Made by a program: the position numbers and the translations under genes. The notes beneath the pieces were generated by a model. It did not search any database and was not told the origin of the DNA. It was given only the letters and a program-made list of their open reading frames with translations. Positions 16,365-23,340 of a DNA stretch of 42,408 bases are shown piece after piece; position 1 is the first letter of the stretch; each line of letters opens with the position of its first letter. Origin of the DNA: Bacteroidaceae bacterium (GTDB lineage Bacteria > Bacteroidota > Bacteroidia > Bacteroidales > Bacteroidaceae); the NCBI GenBank assembly GCA_017619335.1, contig JAFZSP010000060.1, positions 1 to 42,408 of the forward strand, given 5' to 3'.

Positions 16365-18074
16365 TCACTTTTCACTCTTCACTTCATAGATTGTTGCCTT
16401 TCCACCCTTCACCTGAAGCTGATTATACGGCATGGAGGGGAACACGAGGTTGGTCATTGCCATCTTGCCTTCGGCATCGAAGGCTTCGATGCTGCAACGA
16501 TCGATGAAAAGTCGAAACTGGCGGATACTGCCGTAGGTGGGAGCTGTGGTCACACAGGGGAAGGCTTCGCTGAAGCCGACGTCGCCGCTGTGCGTGCGGT
16601 CCATCGAGAATGTCTGCTGCTGCGCATCGTAGCGCATCGTGACCTGTTCACCCCTGTCATTTGACAAAATGATGTCTGCCGATCCTTTCACATCGATGAC
16701 GATTTCACAGGCCTCCGTGGGCTGTTTCACCTTCTCGCCGCGAGCGGCCAGCATCTCCTTCGAGGGTACCACGCTCAAGTAAGTCTCCTCGCCATAAGTG
16801 AAGAGTCCAAGGTCGCGTGGGATGCTGTTGGCCGAGCGGAACTGCCTGGTTGGCACTTGGTTGGCATACTGCCAGTTGCTCATCCAGGCTATCACCACAC
16901 GCCGATTTTCCGGAGCATTATAGAACGACACTGTGGCATAGTGATCCTTGCCGTAATCCATCCATTTTGTCACCTTCGGCATCGATTCGCACGTGAACTT
17001 CTTCCCGTCGAAGTCTCCCACGAAGTACTGTGTGGCACTGCCGCCAAACGGCCCGCCAGGGTTGATGTTGCAAACGAGGACCCATTTTTCATTTTTCATT
17101 CTTTCATTTTTCACTTTGAATAAATCCGGGCACTCCCACACGCCATCGTGATTTCCATATTCCAATCCGAAGCGGCTCTCCTCTTTCCATTCTTTCAAAT
17201 CCTTCGACGAGTAGATGCGCATTTCCTGCCCCACGGCCAGGATCATGTTCCACGCTTGGATATCCTCGTTCCAGAACGGGTTCGGGTCGCGGAAGTCGGG
17301 CACGTCGCTGGTCAGGATGGGGTTGCCGCTGAACTTGGTGAACGTGCGTCCGTTGTCCTTGGAGACCGCCATGGACTGCGTCTGGTGGTGTCCGGCAGAA
17401 GTGTAGATCGCAACCACTTCGTCGCCATTCATCACGCACGACCCTGAGAAGATGGTTCCCAGCCAGTCGGGTTCGATGGCCAAGGGCTGTGCGTCCCAGT
17501 GTATCAGATCGCGGCTGGTGGAATGCCCCCACGTCATGTTCTCCCACTGCGAGCCGTAGGGATTATACTGATAATAAAGGTGCCAGGTGCCGTCTTTGTA
17601 AAACATCCCGTTCGGGTCGTTCATCCAACCGTAGAGCGGCGTATGGTGGTACAAAGGGCGGAAATGCTCGCGGTTTGTGGTGTCGAAAGTATCGCTGTAG
17701 GTCATCTCCTTCCAGCACGCGAAGTCCTTAATGGCGCCTGTCTGCCGGCGGTCACCATGAAAAGTGATGTCGAGGAGAGTTGAGAGTTGAGAGTTAAGAG
17801 TTGAGAGTTCCAGTGGCACCCAATAGTCCACTTTATCCACTGCGAGCCTCACGTTCAGCCGCTTCACCATCTCGTTGTGCCCGTTGAGCACGGCGATGTT
17901 AGCGTTCTCTTCTTTCTCCTGCACGGGCAGCAACAGATATTTCTTTCCCTGCTTCACCCGCAACATCGCGTGGTTTTCTCCCAGAATCATTGGACTCTGG
18001 GCGTTTACTTGTGCCGAGCCTGTCGAAAGAGCTACCATCAGCACGACAACCGTCATTGCAATCAGTTTCTTCAT
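16365..18074 (-). CDS. GH32 fructan beta-fructosidase (exo-levanase/inulinase-like)
   Basis: 569 residues from the ATG at 18074 (MKKLIAMTVVVLMVALSTG, signal peptide). The 33 residues upstream in the open frame precede the promoter-proximal leader and are excluded. The N-terminal beta domain (about 28-118, DUF4980-like) precedes a five-bladed GH32 propeller with WMNDPNG at 140-146 (nucleophile D143), RDP at 252-254 (transition-state stabiliser) and EC at 304-305 (acid/base E304). A C-terminal beta sandwich follows. It releases fructose from levan, inulin or sucrose, probably in the periplasm. Two stretches, STLNSQLSTLL (91-101) and KVKNERMKNEK (310-320), are encoded by simple repeats. It diverges from the regulator gene. 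Confidence 0.93.
   Translation of the reverse strand: MKKLIAMTVVVLMVALSTGSAQVNAQSPMILGENHAMLRVKQGKKYLLLPVQEKEENANIAVLNGHNEMVKRLNVRLAVDKVDYWVPLELSTLNSQLSTLLDITFHGDRRQTGAIKDFACWKEMTYSDTFDTTNREHFRPLYHHTPLYGWMNDPNGMFYKDGTWHLYYQYNPYGSQWENMTWGHSTSRDLIHWDAQPLAIEPDWLGTIFSGSCVMNGDEVVAIYTSAGHHQTQSMAVSKDNGRTFTKFSGNPILTSDVPDFRDPNPFWNEDIQAWNMILAVGQEMRIYSSKDLKEWKEESRFGLEYGNHDGVWECPDLFKVKNERMKNEKWVLVCNINPGGPFGGSATQYFVGDFDGKKFTCESMPKVTKWMDYGKDHYATVSFYNAPENRRVVIAWMSNWQYANQVPTRQFRSANSIPRDLGLFTYGEETYLSVVPSKEMLAARGEKVKQPTEACEIVIDVKGSADIILSNDRGEQVTMRYDAQQQTFSMDRTHSGDVGFSEAFPCVTTAPTYGSIRQFRLFIDRCSIEAFDAEGKMAMTNLVFPSMPYNQLQVKGGKATIYEVKSEK
17084..17114 (-). repeat. Simple repeat inside the GH32 gene (ATTTTTC type)
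   Basis: Tandem ATTTTTC/ATTCTTTC units on the plus strand encode the loop KVKNERMKNEK between the EC motif and WVLVCNINPGG. The same low-complexity sequence type occurs in the malY-rhaB intergenic region. The reading frame is preserved. Confidence 0.7.
17775..17809 (-). repeat. Simple heptamer repeat inside the GH32 gene (GAGAGTT)
   Basis: Five near-tandem GAGAGTT/AAGAGTT units encode STLNSQLSTLL at the junction between the N-terminal beta domain and the propeller. The same ACTCTCAACTCT pattern appears in intergenic DNA and in hisS. Confidence 0.75.
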
Positions 18075-18127
18075 TTGTATTTGTAATAATCTATTATGAA
18101 TTGTTGCCTCATTTGAGTTTTGCGCTG

Positions 18128-18135
18128 CAAAGGTA
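18128..18135 (-). promoter_or_regulatory. -7 box of the GH32-permease-fructokinase operon
   Basis: TACCTTTG on the minus strand, followed by CAGCGC, 54 bases upstream of the GH32 ATG. No good -33 element is seen, which fits dependence on an activator bound at the inverted repeat upstream (18181-18227). Confidence 0.6.
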
Positions 18136-18180
18136 AGGTATTTACTTCTATTACACGATAAATAATGATACAATCACTTA

Positions 18181-18227
18181 CAAAAAACGTTCATCGCACG
18201 ATAATTCCTAACAATGAACGTTTTTTG
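18181..18227. promoter_or_regulatory. Inverted repeat, candidate operator of the fructan regulator
   Basis: CAAAAAACGTTCAT (18181-18194) and its perfect complement ATGAACGTTTTTTG (18214-18227) are separated by 19 bases. It lies about 60-106 bases upstream of the predicted GH32 transcription start, in the divergent GH32/regulator region. The core CGTTCAT recurs in the inverted repeat ahead of susC (20037-20097). Confidence 0.65.
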
Positions 18228-18356
18228 CAATCAAAATTCATTCCATCCGAGCTTTCATCGAACCAGATGTGGGCGTTTTTATGGAAAAAAGTGGGTTGAA
18301 GGATGCAGAAGAAGCAGAAAATGGATGAAAAAAGAAGAATGTAGAAAGAAAAGTAT

Positions 18357-18364
18357 TACTTTTG
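18357..18364 (+). promoter_or_regulatory. -7 box of the regulator gene
   Basis: TACTTTTG, 27 bases before the ATG at 18392. No clear -33 element. The rest of the 317-base divergent gap holds the GH32 promoter and the candidate operator. Confidence 0.5.
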
Positions 18365-18391
18365 TCGCATAAAAACCAAACAGAATGCGAA

Positions 18392-19987
18392 ATGAATAAG
18401 ACTTATCTATGCTTTTTCGCCCTGATGCTGGCTCTGCTTTCTTGTTCTCCCCAAAGGAAGCAGCACAGGATAGGAGTGTCGCAGTGTTCTGAGGACATTT
18501 GGCGCGACTGGCAGAATGCGGAGATGCGGATGGAGGCGAGTTTCCACGAGAATGTGGCATTGACATTCACCACAGCGCATGATGACAGCCAGCGGCAGAG
18601 TCAGCAAATCGACAGTCTCGTGGCGAGTGGCATCGACCTGCTCATTGTTGCGCCCAATCAGTTGAGCAGCGTCTCGCCAGCCATTGACCGTGCCTATGAC
18701 AGCGGTGTACCAGTTATCGTCTTCGAGCGTAAGACGGACTCACAGAAATACACTGCTTTCGTGAGTGCCGACAACTACGAGATGGGCCGTCAGATGGGTG
18801 AGTACATTGCCATGCGTCTCGACGGGAAGGGGCAGTTGATGGAGATTCTTGGCCTGAAAGGTTCTTCACCTGCCGATGAGCGCCATCGTGGTTTCCGCGA
18901 TGCGATTGCCCACTATCCCGATCTGAAGGTGGTGGCGACGCTGCAGGGTGATTGGACTGAAGAAACAGCTTATGAGGCAGTCAAGGCATACCTCCATCAT
19001 CAACCATCAATCAACATTGACTGCGTCTTTGGACATAATGACCGCACGGCGATGGGAGCGAGGAAGGCGATGCTTGAGGTTTCAGGTTTCAGGTTTCAAG
19101 TTTCAGGTTCTCAAGTTTCAGGTTCTCAGTCACAGACGCTTCCGATGTTCTGCGGTATCGATGGCTTGCCTGGCGAGAATGGCGGTATTCAACAAGTGCG
19201 AGATTCCCTACTAACTGCCTCCTATATTTATCCTACTCGCGGAGATCTGCTGTTGCAAGTGGCTTTGGACATTCTGGAAGGACGATCTTATGAGAAAGAA
19301 GTCATGCTCACCTCGGCCCTCGTCACACGCGAGAACGCCAACGTGTTGTTGCTGGAAAGCGACGAAGTAATGCGTCGCGCCCAGCAGTTGGAACTCCTGC
19401 AGGAGAAAGCCAGCGGCTACTTGCACCAGTTGAATGCCCAGCGAGTGGTGATGTGGTTGGCGGGAATTGTAATCTTCCTACTCCTGATAGCCATCGTCCT
19501 CTTTTACCTCTATCATCGCAACAAGGTCAATATGCAACGCGAACGTGTGGTGCAGAACCTGTGGAATATGCCAGAGGCCATCTCCTCAGTCCCCGAGGGG
19601 ACTACTATTCCAATGCAGACAGAGGACGATGGTGCCCAGACCCCCTCTGACGAAGAAGAAGCGGCTTCTGCTCCCTCCACTTTCATTACTCGCTTCAAGG
19701 AAGTCGTGGAAAAACGCATGGACGACAGCGAACTGAGTGTTGAGGACATTGCCGCCGATATGAACCTCAGTCGCGTGCAGCTCTACCGCAAAGTGAAATC
19801 CCTCTCAGGCAGTTCGCCCGTAGAACTCCTGCGCACCGCCCGTCTCAATCGTGGCTACCAGATGCTGCTGACCACAGACAAGTCCATTTCCGAAGTGGCC
19901 TACGCCGTTGGTTTCTCCGCACCCGCCTACTTCACCAAGTGCTTCAAGGACGAGTTCGGCATGGTGCCGGGAGAAGTCAGAAAATGA
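18392..19987 (+). CDS. Membrane-spanning sugar sensor fused to an AraC DNA-binding domain
   Basis: 531 residues from the ATG at 18392. An alternative TTG start ten codons upstream overlaps the -7 box. The protein has an N-terminal signal sequence with lipobox LLSC (C18), a periplasmic-binding-protein type I (LacI/RbsB-like) sensor at about 25-320 (VPVIVFERKTDSQKYTAFVS, HNDRTAMGA), a predicted coiled segment, one transmembrane helix at 352-374 (WLAGIVIFLLLIAIVLFYLY) and an acidic linker. The C-terminal AraC-type double HTH is at about 432-531 (LSVEDIAADMNLSRVQLYRK, ISEVAYAVGFSAPAYFTKCF). The fructan regulator of B. thetaiotaomicron senses fructose with a similar domain but relays through histidine kinase and receiver domains; both are absent here. 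It should control the flanking fructan genes. Confidence 0.88.
   Translation: MNKTYLCFFALMLALLSCSPQRKQHRIGVSQCSEDIWRDWQNAEMRMEASFHENVALTFTTAHDDSQRQSQQIDSLVASGIDLLIVAPNQLSSVSPAIDRAYDSGVPVIVFERKTDSQKYTAFVSADNYEMGRQMGEYIAMRLDGKGQLMEILGLKGSSPADERHRGFRDAIAHYPDLKVVATLQGDWTEETAYEAVKAYLHHQPSINIDCVFGHNDRTAMGARKAMLEVSGFRFQVSGSQVSGSQSQTLPMFCGIDGLPGENGGIQQVRDSLLTASYIYPTRGDLLLQVALDILEGRSYEKEVMLTSALVTRENANVLLLESDEVMRRAQQLELLQEKASGYLHQLNAQRVVMWLAGIVIFLLLIAIVLFYLYHRNKVNMQRERVVQNLWNMPEAISSVPEGTTIPMQTEDDGAQTPSDEEEAASAPSTFITRFKEVVEKRMDDSELSVEDIAADMNLSRVQLYRKVKSLSGSSPVELLRTARLNRGYQMLLTTDKSISEVAYAVGFSAPAYFTKCFKDEFGMVPGEVRK
19076..19130 (+). repeat. Simple repeat inside the regulator gene (TTTCAGG type)
   Basis: Direct units of GGTTTCA and CAAGTTTCAGGTTCT encode VSGFRFQVSGSQVSGSQSQ (residues 230-248) in the sensor domain, between two conserved segments. 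The frame is kept, so it would be a surface loop or linker. Confidence 0.75.
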
Positions 19988-20036
19988 AGCAAGACCATCA
20001 TGCACAATTAAGAATTCCCAATAGGAAGTTACGATT

Positions 20037-20097
20037 TTTCGTTCATCCTCTTGTATATTTGTTGCGGCGAAACAACTTTGCAAGAGGATGAACGAAA
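20037..20097. promoter_or_regulatory. 17-bp inverted repeat upstream of susC, candidate operator
   Basis: TTTCGTTCATCCTCTTG (20037-20053) and its exact complement CAAGAGGATGAACGAAA (20081-20097) enclose 27 bases. It shares CGTTCAT with the repeat at 18181-18227 and sits about 40-100 bases upstream of the predicted susC transcription start. This is a usual place for an AraC activator. A weaker alternative is that it acts as a terminator of the regulator gene, but no T-run follows directly. Confidence 0.7.
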
Positions 20098-20125
20098 TTT
20101 TATCTATACCTTTATATATTATGCC

Positions 20126-20133
20126 GACCTTTG
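20126..20133 (+). promoter_or_regulatory. -7 box of the susC operon
   Basis: GACCTTTG followed by CACC differs from the consensus TAnnTTTG in its first base, as expected for a weak, activator-dependent promoter. The leader to the susC ATG is about 55 bases. Confidence 0.5.
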
Positions 20134-20138
20134 CACCA

Positions 20139-20191
20139 GCAAAACAACAATTAGCAATTCAAAATTAACAATTCAAAATTAACAATTCACA
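20139..20191 (+). repeat. AT-rich simple repeat in the susC leader
   Basis: Tandem units of CAAAATTAACAATT and near variants fill the untranslated leader. Related AATTCACAATT units occur between susC and susD (about 23307-23340) and upstream of leuD. Confidence 0.7.
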
Positions 20192-20193
20192 AC

Positions 20194-23100
20194 ATGCAAA
20201 AGCTAAGACGATTGTTGATGAGCCTCGCGCTCATTCTTGCTGGCACAGCGCTCTGGGCGCAGCAAGTGGAAATCCGCGGCACCGTGCTTGACGACCTTAA
20301 TGAAGGTCTGCCCGGTGCAACGGTCAAAGAGAAAGGCAACGACACCAATGGCACCATCACGGATATGGATGGGCGTTTTACTATTAAGGTGTCGCGCGGA
20401 GCCACCCTCGTGTTCTCCTTCATGGGTTTCGAGACCCAAGAAGTGATTGCCAAAGACGGTATGACGGTTCAGATGGGCGAAGCTGCCTCTGAGATGAACG
20501 AACTGGTGGTCACAGGCTACACCGTTCAGCGCAAGGCCGACCTCACGGGTGCTATCTCTGTGGTCAACGTTGATGATCTGGCGAAGCAGAACGAGAACAA
20601 CCCCATCAAGGCTATGCAGGGTCGTGTGCCGGGTATGAACATCACTGCCGACGGTTCTCCCTCTGGCGCTGCCACCGTTCGCATTCGCGGTGTGGGTACG
20701 ATGAACAACAACGACCCGCTCTATATTATCGACGGTGTGCCCACGAAGGCAGGTATGCACGAACTGAACGGCAACGACATCGAGAGCATTCAGGTGTTGA
20801 AGGATGCTGCTTCGGCCAGCATTTATGGTTCACGCGCTGCCAATGGCGTCATCATTATCACCACCAAACGCGGTAAGGAAGGCAAAGTACGCATCGACTT
20901 TGATGGCAGCGTGGCTCTCCAGACCTATGCCCACAAGATGGATGTGCTCAACGCCAAGGAGTTCGGGCAAGTGATGTGGCAGGGTTATGTCAACGACGGC
21001 CTGGATCCCAACGGCAACGGTTTGGGTTACCGCTACGACTGGACCTATAACGCACAGGGGCTGCCCGTGTTGAACGGCATTTCCATGAGCAAGTATCTGG
21101 ATGCTGCTGGCACGACTCCCGCTGCCGATACCGACTGGTTCGACGAGACCACCCGCTCGGGCCTCATCCAACAGTACAACGTCTCGCTGAGCAACGGCAC
21201 CGAGAAGGGCTCGTCGTTCTTCTCGTTGGGTTATTATAAGAATAAAGGTATCATCCAGCAGTCGGACTTCGAACGTTTCTCGGCTCGTATGAACAGCGAC
21301 TATAAGCTGGTGCGGGTCAACGAACGTGATGTGGTGACTGTGGGTGAGCACTTTACGGTGAACCGCACCAGTGAGGTGCAGGCTCCTGGCGGTTTTCTAG
21401 AGAATGTGCTGCAGTTCAATCCTTCGCTGCCTGTATATACCACCAGTGGTGACTATGCTGGTCCCGTGGGCGGCTATCCAGACCGCGAGAACCCTGTGGC
21501 CCGTCTTGACCGAAACAGCGACAACCGCTATATCTATTGGCGCATGTTCGGCGATGCCTATATCAATATCAATCCCTTCAAGAATTTCAACGTCAAATCC
21601 ACGTTCGGCCTCGACTACGCCCAGAAGCAGCAGCGCATCTTCACCTATCCCGTCACGGAAGGAACCGTTGCCAATGCCACCAACGGCGTGGAAGCCAAGC
21701 AGGAACACTGGACCAAGTGGATGTGGAACGCTGTGGCCACCTATAACCTTGAACTTGGCAACCATCGTGCCGATGCAATGGCAGGTGTGGAGCTGAACCG
21801 CGAGGACGATGTATGGTTCAGTGGTAAGAAATACGACTACGCTGTGTTGACCACAGACTATATGTGGCCTAATGCGGGCGTGGGTGAGGCCGAGGCCTAC
21901 GGCTCTGGCGAGGGTTTCACGCTCGTTTCCTACTTTGGCAAGCTGAACTACAACTTCGCCGACCGTTACCTGCTGAGCCTGACGATGCGTTATGACGGCA
22001 GCAGCCGCTTTGGCCGCAACAACCGCTACGGTATGTTCCCCTCCGTGAGTGCCGGTTGGCGTCTGAGCGAAGAGCAGTTCATGAAGAACATCAGCTGGTT
22101 AGACAACTTGAAGCTGCGTGCCTCTTGGGGCCAGACGGGTAATCAGGAGATTTCCAATATTGCCCGCTATACCCTTTATGAGAGCAATTATGGTGAAGCA
22201 AACTTCGGCGGCCAGAGTTATGGTACCAGCTATGACATTGCTGGCACCAACGGCGGCCAGACGCTGCCCAGCGGTTTCAAGCGCAACCAGCTGGGCAATG
22301 ACGACCTAAAATGGGAGACCACTACTCAGACAAATATCGGTCTGGACTTCGGCCTCTTCCGCAATGCCCTCTACGGCTCTTTTGAGTGGTACTTCAAGAA
22401 GACCAAGGATATCCTTGTCTATATGCCGGGTATCGGCGTGATGGGCGAAGGTAGCAGCCAGTGGATCAATGCTGGTGAAGTGGAGAACAAGGGTATAGAG
22501 TTCAATGTGGGCTACCGGGGTCAAATCGGAGATCTCCAGTATGACTTTGCTGGCAACTTCGGCACCTACCGCAATAAGGTTACCCGTCTGCCCGAGACCA
22601 TTGCAGCCAACGGCACATTCGGTGGAAATGGTGTGGAAAGTGTGGTCGGACACCCCATGTATTCCCAGGTGGGTTATGTCTATGACGGTATCTTCAAGAG
22701 TCAGGAAGAGATTGACAATCACGCCACACAGAACGGCGCAGGTCTGGGCCGCATCCGTTGGAAGGACCTGAATAATGACGGCATTATCAACGAGAGTGAC
22801 CAGAAGTGGATCTACGACCCGACACCAGATTTCACTTGGGGCCTGAACATCTATCTGCAATACAAGAACCTGGACTTCACCATGTTCTGGCAGGGCGTTC
22901 AGGGTGTTGATGTTATCAGCGACCTGAAGAAGGAGACTGACCTCTGGAGTGGCCTGAATATCTCTAACCTGAACAAGGGCAGCCGTCTGCTGGATGCCTG
23001 GTCGCCTGCCAACAACGGCTCCAATATCCCTGCCATCAGCGTGATGGACAACAATAACGAGAAACGTGTCAACAGCTATTTCGTGGAGAACGGTTCATTC

Positions 23101-23307
23101 GCCAAGCTGCGCACTGTCCAGCTCGGCTATAACTTCCCCAAGGACATTTGCCAGAAGATGTATATGGAGCGTCTGCGCATGTATATTTCTGCACAGAACC
23201 TGCTCACCATCAAGAGCAAGAACTTCACTGGTGTGGATCCAGAGAACGCCAACTTCGGCTATCCCATTCCTGTTAATGTCACTTTCGGACTTAATGTTTC
23301 TTTCTAA
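20194..23307 (+). CDS. SusC-family TonB-dependent outer-membrane transporter, fructan PUL
   Basis: 1037 residues. A signal peptide (MQKLRRLLMSLALILAGTALWAQ) is followed by a carboxypeptidase-regulatory-like beta domain (about 24-105, IRGTVLDDLNEGLPGATV). The plug follows (NELVVTGYTVQRKADLTGAI, RIRGVGTMNNNDPLYIIDGV, LKDAASASIYGSRAANGVI) and then a 22-strand barrel ending in VNVTFGLNVSF with a terminal aromatic residue. SusC proteins import oligosaccharides using TonB energy, capped by a SusD lipoprotein, here encoded 33 bases downstream. The operon with GH32 genes points to fructo-oligosaccharides as cargo. Confidence 0.96.
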   Translation: MQKLRRLLMSLALILAGTALWAQQVEIRGTVLDDLNEGLPGATVKEKGNDTNGTITDMDGRFTIKVSRGATLVFSFMGFETQEVIAKDGMTVQMGEAASEMNELVVTGYTVQRKADLTGAISVVNVDDLAKQNENNPIKAMQGRVPGMNITADGSPSGAATVRIRGVGTMNNNDPLYIIDGVPTKAGMHELNGNDIESIQVLKDAASASIYGSRAANGVIIITTKRGKEGKVRIDFDGSVALQTYAHKMDVLNAKEFGQVMWQGYVNDGLDPNGNGLGYRYDWTYNAQGLPVLNGISMSKYLDAAGTTPAADTDWFDETTRSGLIQQYNVSLSNGTEKGSSFFSLGYYKNKGIIQQSDFERFSARMNSDYKLVRVNERDVVTVGEHFTVNRTSEVQAPGGFLENVLQFNPSLPVYTTSGDYAGPVGGYPDRENPVARLDRNSDNRYIYWRMFGDAYININPFKNFNVKSTFGLDYAQKQQRIFTYPVTEGTVANATNGVEAKQEHWTKWMWNAVATYNLELGNHRADAMAGVELNREDDVWFSGKKYDYAVLTTDYMWPNAGVGEAEAYGSGEGFTLVSYFGKLNYNFADRYLLSLTMRYDGSSRFGRNNRYGMFPSVSAGWRLSEEQFMKNISWLDNLKLRASWGQTGNQEISNIARYTLYESNYGEANFGGQSYGTSYDIAGTNGGQTLPSGFKRNQLGNDDLKWETTTQTNIGLDFGLFRNALYGSFEWYFKKTKDILVYMPGIGVMGEGSSQWINAGEVENKGIEFNVGYRGQIGDLQYDFAGNFGTYRNKVTRLPETIAANGTFGGNGVESVVGHPMYSQVGYVYDGIFKSQEEIDNHATQNGAGLGRIRWKDLNNDGIINESDQKWIYDPTPDFTWGLNIYLQYKNLDFTMFWQGVQGVDVISDLKKETDLWSGLNISNLNKGSRLLDAWSPANNGSNIPAISVMDNNNEKRVNSYFVENGSFAKLRTVQLGYNFPKDICQKMYMERLRMYISAQNLLTIKSKNFTGVDPENANFGYPIPVNVTFGLNVSF

Positions 23308-23340
23308 TTCACAATTCATAATTCACAATTCACAATTAAT

